A stretch of DNA of 31,831 nucleotides, taken from assembly GCF_000003605.2 (NCBI RefSeq), contig NW_003153059.1, positions 1-31,831 on the forward strand. Direction: 5' to 3'. The notes beneath the pieces are model-generated. The model had not been told where the DNA came from. It searched no databases and saw only the letters and a list, made by a program, of their open reading frames with translations. The position numbers and the translations under genes were made by a program. Source of the DNA: Saccoglossus kowalevskii. Taxonomy: Eukaryota; Hemichordata; Enteropneusta; Harrimaniidae. Positions 1 to 10,548 of the stretch are shown here, piece after piece (position 1 is the stretch's first letter; each line of letters opens with the position of its first letter).

Positions 1-1485
1 TTCATCAGTGATATAGGCTCTACAGCAGGGTTGTGATATAGGGTCTACAGAAGCGTTGTGATATAGGCCCTACAGAAGCATTGTGGTATAGTCACAACAG
101 CAGCATTGTGATATAGGCTCTACAGCAGCGTCGTGATATAGGCCCTACAGGAGCGTTGTGATATAGGCTCTACAGCAGCGTTGTAATATAGGCTCTTCAG
201 AAGAGTTGTGATATAGGCTCTACAGAAGCGTTGTGATATAGGCTCTACAGAAGCGTTGTGATATAGGCTCTACATCAGCATTGTGATATAGGCCTACAGC
301 AGCGTTGTGATATAGTTCTACAGAAGTGTTGTGATATATGCTCTACAACAGCGTTGTGATATAGGCCTACAGCAGCATTGTGATATAGGCCTACAGAAGC
401 GTTGTGATATAGGCTCTACAGCAGCGTTGTGTTATAGGCCCTACAGAAACATTGTGATATAGGCTCTACAGCAGCATTGTGATATAGGCCTACAGCAGCA
501 TTGTGATATAGGCCTACAGAAGCATTGTGATATAGGCTCTACAGCAGCGTTGTGATATAGGCCCTACAGAAGCATTGTGATATAGGCTCTACAAAAGCGT
601 TGTGATATAGGCTCTACATCAGCATTATGATATTGGCTTTACAGCAGCGTTGTGATATAGGCTCTACAGCAGGGTTGTGATATAGGGTCTACAGAAGCGT
701 TGTGATACAGGCCCTACAGCAGCGTTGTGATATAGGCTGTACAGCAGCGTTGTGATATAGACCTACAGCAGCGTTGTGATATAGGCTCTACAGAAGCATT
801 GTGATATATGTCCTACAGCAGCGTTGTGATATAGGACTACAGCAGCATTGTGATATAAGCTCTACATCAGCGTTTGATATAGGCCTACATCAGCGTTTGA
901 TATAGGCCTACAGCAGCGTTTGATATAGGCCTACAGCAGCGTTGTGATATAGGACGACAGCAGCGTTTTTGATATAGGCTTTACGGAAGCGTTGTGATAT
1001 AGGCTCTATAGCAGCATTGTGATATTCGCTCTTCGGCAGCGTTGTGATATAGGCTCTACAGCAACGTTGTGATATAGGCTTAAAAGAAACGTTGTGATAT
1101 TGGCTTAACAGAAGCGGTATGTTATAGGCTTTACAGCAGCGTTGTGATATAGGATTAACAGAAGCGTTGTGATATAGGCCTACAGCAGCATTGTGATATA
1201 GGTCCTATAGCAGCATTGTGATATAGGCTCTACAGCAGCGTTGTGATATAAGCTCTACAGATTCGTTGTGATATAGGCTCTACAGAAGCGTTGTGATATA
1301 GGCTGTACAGAAGCATTGTGATATAGGCTCTACAGCAGCGTTGTGATATAGGCTGTACAGCAGCGTTGTGATATAGGCTCTACAGCAGGGTTGTGATATA
1401 GGCTGCACAGCAGCGTTATGATATAGGCCCTGCAGAAGCGTTGTGATATAGGCCCTACAGCAGCATTGTGATATAGACCCTACAG
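1..1485 (+). repeat. Higher-order copy A1 (left end cut by the window)
   Basis: This copy matches the next 1.48 kb almost base for base at an offset of 1484-1485 bp. Differences I saw include GTTGTAAT here (from 180) against GATGTAAT in A2, GATACAGG at 704 against GATATAGG, GCTTAAAAG against GCTTAACAG near 1079, and GCGGTATG at 1114 against GCGTTGTG. This suggests divergence of about one percent, judged by eye. The first 60 bases do not align with the equivalent part of A2. They resemble positions about 645-705 of the same unit, so an internal join lies near 60-70. The copy's last part, with the marker ATTCGTTG at 1261, is missing from A2 but present in A5 at 8939. Confidence 0.85.
871..930 (+). 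repeat. Run of three shortened (23-bp) monomers
   Basis: Three successive monomers read GCGTTTGATATAG, where GTTGTGATAT has lost one base, and their cores are of the short GCCTA type. This gives a local 23 bp period. The same run is found at 2355-2414, 8549-8608 and 9958-10017, once in each of copies A1, A2, A5 and A6, and in no B-type unit. It is therefore a clean family marker. Confidence 0.85.
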
Positions 1486-2970
1486 AAGTGTTGTGATATA
1501 GGCACTACAGCAGCGTTGTGATATAGGCTCTACAGCAGCGTTGTGATATAGGCCCTACAGAAGCATTGTGGTATAGTCACAACAGCAGCATTGTGATATA
1601 GGCTCTACAGCAGCGTCGTGATATAGGCCCTACAGGAGCGTTGTGATATAGGCTCTACAGCAGCGATGTAATATAGGCTCTTCAGAAGAGTTGTGATATA
1701 GGCTCTACAGAAGCGTTGTGATATAGGCTCTACAGAAGCGTTGTGATATAGGCTCTACAGCAGCATTGTGATATAGGCCTACAGCAGCGTTGTGATATAG
1801 GTCTACAGAAGTGTTGTGATATATGCTCTACAGCAGCGTTGTGATATAGGCCTACAGCAGCATTGTGATATAGGCCTACAGAAGCGTTGTGATATAGGCT
1901 CTACATCAGCGTTGTGTTATAGGCCCTACAGAAACATTGTGATATAGGCTCTACAGCAGCATTGTGATATAGGCCTACAGCAGCATTGTGATATAGGCCT
2001 ACAGAAGCATTGTGATATAGGCTCTACAGCAGCGTTGTGATATAGGCCCTACAGAAGCATTGTGATATAGGCTCTACAAAAGCGTTGTGATATAGGCTCT
2101 ACATCAGCATTATGATATTGGCTTTACAGCAGCGTTGTGATATAGGCTCTACAGCAGGGTTGTGATATAGGGTCTACAGAAGCGTTGTGATATAGGCCCT
2201 ACAGCAGCGTTGTGATATAGGCTGTACAGCAGCGTTGTGATATAGACCTACAGCAGCGTTGTGATATAGGCTCTACAGAAGCATTGTGATATATGTCCTA
2301 CAGCAGCGTTGTGATATAGGACTACAGCAGCATTGTGATATAAGCTCTACATCAGCGTTTGATATAGGCCTACATCAGCGTTTGATATAGGCCTACAGCA
2401 GCGTTTGATATAGGCCTACAGCAGCGTTGTGATATAGGACGACAGCAGCGTTTTGATATAGGCTCTACGGAAGCGTTGTGATATAGGCTCTATAGCAGCA
2501 TTGTGATATTCGCTCTTCGGCAGCGTTGTGATATAGGCTCTACAGCAACGTTGTGATATAGGCTTAACAGAAACGTTGTGATATTGGCTTAACAGAAGCG
2601 TTGTGTTATAGGCTCTACAGCAGCGTTGTGATATAGGATTAACAGAAGCGTTGTGATATAGGCCTACAGCAGCATTGTGATATAGGTCCTATAGCAGCAT
2701 TGTGATATAGGCTCTACAGAAGCGTTGTGATATAGGCTCTACAGAAGCGTTGTGATATAGGCTCTACGGAAGCATTGTGATATAGGCTCTATAGCAGCAT
2801 TGTGATATTCGCTCTTCGGCAGCGTTGTGATATAGGCTCTACAGCAACGTTGTGATATAGGCTTAATAGAAACGTTGTGATATTGGCTTAACAGAAGCGT
2901 TGTGTTATAGGCTCTACAGCAGCGTTGTGATATAGGATTAACAGAAGCGTTGTGATATAGGCCTACAGCA
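1486..2970 (+). repeat. Higher-order copy A2
   Basis: This is the second member of the A1-A2 pair, aligned to A1 at an offset of 1484-1485 bp from the GTCACAACAG monomer (1576 against 91) through TATTCGCTCTTCGG (2511 against 1027, counted at CGCTC). Its tail differs from A1: after about 2,700 it runs into a second copy of its own last 299 bp instead of the ATTCGTTG monomers. The same tail arrangement is found in copy A6, which shows that A2 and A6 share a common ancestor unit. Confidence 0.85.
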
Positions 2971-3058
2971 GCATTGTGATATAGGTCCTATAGCAGCATT
3001 GTGATATAGGCTCTACAGAAGCTTTGTGATATAGGCTCTACAGAAGCGTTGTGATATA
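2461..3058 (+). repeat. 299-bp tandem duplication at the end of A2
   Basis: The segment from the CTCTACGGAAGC monomer through CGCTCTTCGG (2511), GCTTAACAGAAACG and GATTAACAGAAGCG is repeated at an offset of 299 bp (second CGCTCTTCGG at 2810). This equals twelve monomers with one base lost. The two copies differ slightly, for example GCTTAACAG against GCTTAATAG. The same doubled segment is present in A6 at 10113 and 10412, again 299 bp apart, so the duplication happened before the larger block was copied. Confidence 0.88.
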
Positions 3059-4339
3059 GGCTCTACAGAAGCATTGTGATATAGGTTCTACAGCAGCATT
3101 GTGATATAGGCTCTACAGCAGCGTCGTGATATAGGCCCTACAGGAGCGTTGTGATATAGGCTCTACAGCAGTGTTGTAATATAGGCTCTTCAGAAGTGTT
3201 GTGATATAGGCTCTACAGAAGCGTTGTGATATCGGCCCTACAGATGTGTTGTAATATAGGCTATACAGCAGCATTGTGATATAGGCCCGACAGAAGCGTT
3301 GTGATATAGGCTCTACAGCAGCGTTGTGATATAGGTATACAGCAGCGTTGTGATATAGGTCCTACAGCAGCGTTGTGATATAGGCTATACAGCAGCGTTG
3401 TGATATAGACTCTACAGAAGCGTTGTGATATAGGCTGTACAGAAGCGTTGTGATATAGGCTGTACAGAAGCATTGTGATATAGGCTCTACAGCAGCGTTG
3501 TGATATAGGCCTACAGCAGCGATGCGATATAGGCCCTACAGAAGTGTTGTGATATAGGCACTACAGCAGCATAGTGATATAGGCTCTACAGCATCATTGT
3601 GATATAGGCCCTACAGAAGCATTGTGAAATAGTCAGTACAGCAGCATTGTGATATAGGCTCTACAGCAGCGTCGTGATATAGGCCCTACAGGAGCGTTGT
3701 GATATAGGCTCTACAGCAGCGTTGTAATATAGGCTCTTCAGAAGCGTTGTGATATAGGCTCAACAGAAGCGTTTTGATATAGGTTCTACAGATGCGTTGT
3801 GATATAGGCTCTACAGCAGTGTTGTGATATAGGCCTACAGCAGCGTTGTGATATAGGCTCTACAGAAGCGTTGTGATATAGGCTCTACAGCAGCGTTGTG
3901 ATATAGGCCCTACAGAAGCATTGTGATATAGGCTCTACAGCAGCGTTGTGATATAGGCCCTACAGAAGCGTTGTGATATAGGCTCTACAGCAGCATTGTG
4001 ATATAGGTCTACAGCAGCATTGTGATATAGGCTCTACAGCAGAGTTGTGATATAAGCTCTACAGAAGCGTTGTGATATAGGCTCAACAGAAGCGTTGTGA
4101 TATAGGCTGTACAGAAGCGTTGTGATATAGGCTGTACAGAAGCATTGTGATATAGGCTCTACAGCAGCGTTGTGATATAGGCCTACAGCAAAGTTGTGAT
4201 ATAGGCTCTACAGAAGCGTTGTGATATAGGCTGTACAGCAGCGTTGTGATATTGGCTCTACAGCACCGTTGTGATATAGGCTCTACAGCAGCGTTGTGAT
4301 ATAGGCCCTGCAAAAGCGTTGTGATATAGGCCCTACTGC
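3059..4339 (+). repeat. Rearranged A-type monomers between regular copies
   Basis: A-type markers occur here at broken spacing. The GCGTCGTGAT plus CCCTACAGGAG pair is at 3121 and again at 3669, only 548 bp apart, and the next is at 4964. Runs of CTGTACAG-core monomers (for example 3397-3480 and 4100-4150) are common. The segment is best read as A units shortened by internal loss. A minus-strand open frame of about 70 codons crosses 3261-3473, but it is only the monomer read in a phase that misses its stop. Confidence 0.7.
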
Positions 4340-5810
4340 AGCGTTGTGATATAGGCTCTACAGAAGTGTTGTGATATAGGCACTACAGCAGCGTTGTGAT
4401 ATAGGCTCTACAGCAGCGTTGTGATATAGGCTCTACAGAAGCGTTGTGATATAGGCTCCACTACAGCGTTGTGATATAGGTCTACAGCAGCATTGTGATA
4501 TAGGCTCTACAGCAGCGTTGTGATGAAAGCTCTACAGATGCGTTGTGATATAGGCTGTGCAGAAGCGTTGTGATATAGGCTGTACAGAAGCGTTATGATA
4601 TAGGCTGTACAGAAGCATTGTGATATAGGCTCTACAGCAGCGTTGTGACATAGGCCTACAGCAACGTTGTGATATAGGCTCTACAGAAGTGTTGTGATAT
4701 AGGCTGTACAGCAGCATTGTGATATAGGCTCTACAGCAGGGTTGTGATATAGGCTATACAGCAGCGTTGTGATATAGGCCCTGCAGAAGCGTTGTGATAT
4801 AGGCCCTACAGCAGCATTGTGATATAGGCCTTACAGAAGTGTTGTGATATAGGCACTACAGCAGCGTTGTGATATAGGCTCTACAGCAGCGTTGTGATAT
4901 AGGCCCCACAGAAACATTGTGATATAGTCACAACAGCAGCATTGTGATATAGGCTCTACAGCAGCGTCGTGATATAGGCCCTACAGGAGCGTTGTGATAT
5001 AGGCTCTACAGCAGCGTTGTAATATAGGCTCTTCAGAAGCGTTGTGATATAGGCTCTACAGAAGCGTTGTGATATAGGCTCTACAGAAGCGTTGTGATAT
5101 AGGCTCTACAGCAGCATTGTGATATAGGCCTACAGCAGCGTTGTGATATAGGTCTACAGAAGTGTTTTGATATATGCTCTACAGCAGCGTTGTGATATAG
5201 GCCCTACAGAAGCGTTGTGATATAGGCTCTACAGCAACATTGTGATATAGGCCTACAGCAGCATTGTGATATAGGCCTACAGAAGCGTTGTGATATAGGC
5301 TCTAAAGCAGCGTTGTGATATAGGCCCTACAGAACCATTGTGATATACGATCTACAGCAGCATTGTGATATAGGCCTACAGCAGCATTGTGATATAGGCC
5401 TACAGAAGCGTTGTGATATAGGATCTACAGCAGCGTTGTGATATAGGCCCTACAGAAGCATTGTGATATAGGCCCTACAGAAGTGTTGGGATATAGGCTG
5501 TACAGCAGCGTTGTGATATAGGCTCTACAGAAGCGTCGTGATATAGGCTCTACTGCAGCGTTGTGATATAGGTCTACAGCAGCATTGTGATATAGGCCCT
5601 ACAGCAGCGTTGTGATATAAGCTCTACAGAAGCGTTGTGATATAGGCTCTACAGAAGCGCTGTGATATAGGCTGTACAGAAGCGTTGTGATATAGGCTGT
5701 ACAGAAGCATTGTTATATAGGCTCTACAGCAGCGTTGTGATATAGGCCTACAGCAAAGTTGTGATATAGGCTCTACAGAAGCGTTGTGATATACATGTAG
5801 GCTGTACAGC
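4340..5810 (+). repeat. A-type tandem pair, first copy (1,471 bp)
   Basis: This copy is followed directly by a second copy with no spacer. Shared markers are GCTCCACTACAGCG (4455 and 5926, offset 1471), GATGAAAGCTCTA, the GTCACAACAG monomer (4927 and 6348, offset 1421), GTGTTGGGATATAGG (5485 and 6906) and an odd ATACATGTAG monomer (5791 and 7212). The offset falls from 1471 to 1421 between about 4,560 and 4,650 because this copy has two extra CTGTACAGAAG monomers (50 bp). Confidence 0.87.
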
Positions 5811-7231
5811 AGCGTTGTGATATAGGCTCTACAGAAGTGTTGTGATATAGGCACTACAGCAGCATTGTGATATAGGCTCTACAGCAGCGTTGTGATATAG
5901 GCTCTACAGAAGCGTTGTGATATAGGCTCCACTACAGCGTTGTGATATAGGTCTACAGCAGCATTGTGATATAGGCTCTACAGCAGCGTTGTGATGAAAG
6001 CTCTAGAGATGCGTTGTGATATAGGCTGTACAGAGGCGTTATGATATAGGCTCTACAGCAGCGTTGTGATATAGGCCTACAGCAACGTTGTGATATAGGC
6101 TCTACAGAAGTGTTGTGATATAGGCTGTACAGCAGCGTTGTGATATAGGCTCTACAGCAGGGTTGTGATATAGGCTATACAGCAGCGTCGTGATATAGGC
6201 CCTGCAGAAGCGTTGTGATATAGGCCCTACAGCAGCATTGTGATATAGGCCTTACAGAAGTGTTGTGATATAGGCACTACAGCAGCGTTGTGATATAGGC
6301 TCTACAGCAGCGTTGTGATATAGACCCCACAGAAACATTGTGATATAGTCACAACAGCAGCATTGTGATATAGGCTCTACAGCAGTGTCGTGATATAGGC
6401 CCTACAGGAGCGTTGTGATATAGGCTCTACAGCAGCGTTGTAATATAGGCTCTTCAGAAGCGTTGTGATATAGGCTCTACAGAAGCGTTGTGATATAGGC
6501 TCTACAGAAGCGTTGTGATATAGGCTCTACAGCAGCATTGTGATATAGGCCTACAGCAGCGTTGTGATATAGGTCTACAGAAGTGTTTTGATATATGCTC
6601 TACAGCAGCGTTGTGATATAGGCCCTACAGAAGCGTTGTGATATAGGCTCTACAGCAGCATTGTGATATAGGCCTACAGCAGCATTGTGATATAGGCCTA
6701 CAGAAGCGTTGTGATATAGGCTCTAAAGCAGCGTTGTGATATAGGCCCTACAGAACCATTGTGATATAGGATCTACAGCAGCATTGTGATATAGGCCTAC
6801 AGCAGCATTGTGATATAGGCCTACAGAAGCGTTGTGATATAGGCTCTACAGCAGCGTTGTGATATAGGCCCTACAGAAGCATTGTGATATAGGCCCTACA
6901 GAAGTGTTGGGATATAGGCTGTACAGCAGCGTTGTGATATAGGCTCTACAGAAGCGTTGTGATATAGGCTCTACTGCAGCATTGTGATATAGGTCTACAG
7001 CAGCATTGTGATATAGGCTCTACAGCAGCGTTGTGATATAAGCTCTACAGAAGCGTTGTGATATAGGCTCTACAGAAGCGCTGTGATATAGGCTGTACAG
7101 AAGCGTTGTGATATAGGCTGTACAGAAGCATTGTTATATAGGCTCTACAGCAGCGTTGTGATATAGGCCTACAGCAAAGTTGTGATATAGGCTCTACAGA
7201 AGCGTTGTGATATACATGTAGGCTGTACAGC
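5811..7231 (+). repeat. A-type tandem pair, second copy (1,421 bp)
   Basis: This copy abuts the first at about 5811 and ends just after the ATACATGTAG monomer at 7212. It lacks two monomers (50 bp) present in the first copy. Several base differences between the copies fall on CpG: CA at 4715 against CG at 6136, CG at 4965 against TG at 6386, and CG near 5558 against CA near 6980. Sequence after 7231 resembles that around 4,230-4,400, which fits a unit boundary. Confidence 0.87.
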
Positions 7232-7689
7232 AGCGTTGTGATATAGGCTCTACAGCAGCGTTGTGATATAGGCTCTACAGCAGCGTTGTGATATAGGCCC
7301 TGCAGAAGCGTTGTGATATAGGCCCTACAGCAGCGTTGTGATATAGGCCCTACAGAAGTGTTGTGAAATAGGCACTACAGCAGTGTTGTGATATAGGCTC
7401 TACAGCAGCGTTGTGATATAGGCCCTACAGAAGCATTGTGATATAGGCTCTACTGCAGCGTTGTGATATAGGTCTACAGCAGCATTGTGATATAGGCTCT
7501 ACAGCAGCGTTGTGATATAAGCTCTACAGATTCGTTGTGAAATAGGCTCTACAGAAGCGTTGTGATATAGGCTGTACAGAAGCATTGTGATATAGGCTGT
7601 ACATCAGCGTTATGATATAGGCCCTGCAGAAGCGTTGTGATATAGGCCCTACAGCAGCATTGTGATATAGACCCTACAGAAGAGTTGTG
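7232..7689 (+). repeat. A-type lead-in with internal loss
   Basis: These monomers correspond to the tail of copy A1. The ATTCGTTG monomer is here at 7530 (1261 in A1 and 8939 in A5). Near 7,600 a CTGTACATCAGCGTTATG monomer replaces about three or four monomers that separate the equivalent points in A1, so a deletion of roughly 75-100 bp lies here. The segment joins the 4,340-7,231 pair to copy A5. Confidence 0.7.
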
Positions 7690-9165
7690 ATATAGGCACT
7701 ACAGCAGCGTTGTGATATAGGCTCTACAGCAGCGTTGTGATATAGGCCCTACAGAAGCATTGTGGTATAGTCACAACAGCAGCATTGTGATATAGGCTCT
7801 ACAGCAGCGTCGTGATATATGCCCTACAGGAGCGTTGTGATATAGGCTCTACAGCAGCGTTGTAATATAGGCTCTTCAGAAGAGTTGTGATATAGGCTCT
7901 ACAGAAGCGTTGTGATATAGGCTCTACAGAAGCGTTGTGATATAGGCTCTACAGCAGCATTGTGATATAGGCCTACAGCAGCGTTGTGATATAGGTCTAC
8001 AGAAGTGTTGTGATATATGCTCTACAGCAGCGTTGTGATATAGGCCTACAGCAGCATTGTGATATAGGCCTACAGAAGCGTTGTGATATAGGCTCTACAG
8101 CAGCGTTGTGTTATAGGCCCTACAGAAACATTGTGATATAGTCTCTACAGCAGCATTGTGATATAGGCCTACAGCAGCATTGTGATATAGGCCTACAGAA
8201 GCATTGTGATATAGGCTCTACAGCAGCGTTGTGATATAGGCCCTACAGAAGCATTGTGATATAGGCTCTACAAAAGCGTTGTGATATAGGCTCTACATCA
8301 GAATTATGATATTGGCTTTACAGCAGCGTTGTGATATAGGCTCTACAGCAGGGTTGTGATATAGGGTCTACAGAAGCGTTGTGATATAGGCCCTACAGCA
8401 GCGTTGTGATATAGGCTGTACAGCAGCGTTGTGATATAGACCTACAGCAGCGTTGTGATATAGGCTCTACAGAAGCATTGTGATATATGTCCTACAGCAG
8501 CGTTGTGATATAGGACTACAGCAGCATTGTGATATAAGCTCTACATCAGCGTTTGATATAGGCCTACATCAGCGTTTGATATAGGCCTACAGCAGCGTTT
8601 GATATAGGCCTACAGCAGCGTTGTGATATAGGACGACAGCAGCGTTTTGATATAGGCTCTACGGAAGCGTTGTGATATAGGCTCTATAGCAGCATTGTGA
8701 TATTCGCTCTTCGGCAGCGTTGTGATATAGGCTCTACAGCAACGTTGTGATATAGGCTTAAAAGAAACGTTGTGATATTGGCTTAACAGAAGCGGTATGT
8801 TATAGGCTCTACAGCAGCGTTGTGATATAGGATTAACAGAAGCGTTGTGATATAGGCCTACAGCAGCATTGTGATATAGGTCCTATAGCAGCATTGTGAT
8901 ATAGGCTCTACAGCAGCGTTGTGATATAAGCTCTACAGATTCGTTGTGATATAGGCTCTACAGAAGCGTTGTGATATAGGCTGTACAGAAGCATTGTGAT
9001 ATAGGCTCTACAGCAGCGTTGTGATATAGGCTGTACAGCAGCGTTGTGATATAGGCTCTACAGCAGGGTTGTGATATAGGCTGCACAGCAGCGTTATGAT
9101 ATAGGCCCTGCAGAAGCGTTGTGATATAGGCCCTACAGCAGCATTGTGATATAGACCCTACAGAA
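7690..9165 (+). repeat. Higher-order copy A5 (sister of A1)
   Basis: This copy aligns to A1 at a constant offset near 7678 bp. Checks: GTCAC 91 and 7770, GCGTCG 128 and 7807, CGCTCTTCGG 1027 and 8705, GCGGTATG 1114 and 8792, ATTCGTTG 1261 and 8939. It shares with A1 the private variants GCTTAAAAG and GCGGTATG, and the GTTGTAAT state, which A2 and A6 lack. At the GATACAGG site, however, it carries the A2 state (GATATAGG, about 8385), so it is a patchwork. Confidence 0.86.
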
Positions 9166-10548
9166 GTGTTGTGATATAGGCACTACAGCAGCGTTGTGAT
9201 ATAGGCTCTACAGCAGCGTTGTGATATAGGCCCTACAGAAGCATTGTGGTATAGTCACAACAGCAGCATTGTGATATAGGCTCTACAGCAGCGTCGTGAT
9301 ATAGGCCCTACAGGAGCGTTGTGATATAGGCTCTACAGCAGCGATGTAATATAGGCTCTTCAGAAGAGTTGTGTTATAGGCTCTACAGAAGCGTTGTGAT
9401 ATAGGCTCTACAGAAGCGTTGTGATATAGGCTCTACAGCAGCATTGTGATATAGGCCTACAGCAGCGTTGTGATATAGGTCTACAGAAGTGTTGTGATAT
9501 ATGCTCTACAGCAGCGTTGTGATATAGGCCTACAGCAGCATTGTGATATAGGCCTACAGAAGCGTTGTGATATAGGCTCTACAGCAGCGTTGTGTTATAG
9601 GCCCTACAGAAACATTGTGATATAGGCTCTACAGCAGCATTGTGATATAGGCCTACAGCAGCATTGTGATATAGGCCTACAGAAGCATTGTGATATAGCT
9701 CTACATCAGCATTATGATATTGGCTTTACAGCAGCGTTGTGATATAGGCTCTACAGCAGGGTTGTGATATAGGGTCTACAGAAGCGTTGTGATACAGGCC
9801 CTACAGCAGCGTTGTGATATAGGCTGTACAGCAGCGTTGTGATATAGACCTACAGCAGCGTTGTGATATAGGCTCTACAGAAGCATTGTGATATATGTCC
9901 TACAGCAGCGTTGTGATATAGGACTACAGCAGCATTGTGATATAAGCTCTACATCAGCGTTTGATATAGGCCTACATCAGCGTTTGATATAGGCCTACAG
10001 CAGCGTTTGATATAGGCCTACAGCAGCGTTGTGATATAGGACGACAGCAGCGTTTTGATATAGGCTCTATGGAAGCGTTGTGATATAGGCTCTATAGCAG
10101 CATTGTGATATTCGCTCTTCGGCAGCGTTGTGATATAGGCTCTACAGCAACGTTGTGATATAGGCTTAACAGAAACGTTGTGATATTGGCTTAACAGAAG
10201 CGTTGTGTTATAGGCTCTACAGCAGCGTTGTGATATAGGATTAACAGAAGCGTTGTGATATAGGCCTACAGCAGCATTGTGATATAGGTCCTATAGCAGC
10301 ATTGTGATATAGGCTCTACAGAAGCGTTGTGATATAGGCTGTACAGAAGCGTTGTGATATAGGCTCTACGGAAGCATTGTGATATAGGCTCTATAGCAGC
10401 ATTGTGATATTCGCTCTTCGGCAGCGTTGTGATATAGGCTCTACAGCAACGTTGTGATATAGGCTTAATAGAAACGTTGTGATATTGGCTTAACAGAAGC
10501 GTTGTGTTATAGGCTCTACAGCAGCGTTGTGATATAGGATTAACAGAA
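9166..10548 (+). repeat. Higher-order copy A6 (sister of A2), with a 76-bp loss
   Basis: This copy aligns to A2 at an offset of 7678 bp until about 9,690 and at 7602 bp afterwards, so it has lost 76 bp, which is three monomers plus one base. The join reads GATATAGCTCTACATC near 9,693, with one G fewer than usual. Like A2 it has the GATGTAAT variant (about 9,345) and ends with the 299 bp duplication (10113 and 10412). Its GATACAGG at 9791 matches A1, not A2. Confidence 0.86.

Noticed and set aside
3261-3473. Minus-strand open frame of about 70 codons
   Set aside because: It consists only of the monomer translated in shifting frames (YHNAAV, ISQRCC and AYITTLL types). It has no start context, no domain and no codon bias.
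4083-4717. Two minus-strand open frames of 61-76 codons (4,083-4,313 and 4,532-4,717)
   Set aside because: They are repeat translations. Similar frames appear wherever 24 and 25 bp monomers happen to avoid the TAG phase.
5624-5854. Minus-strand open frame of 76 codons
   Set aside because: It is a repeat translation kept open partly by the odd ATACATGTAG monomer, and it lies across the junction of two higher-order copies.
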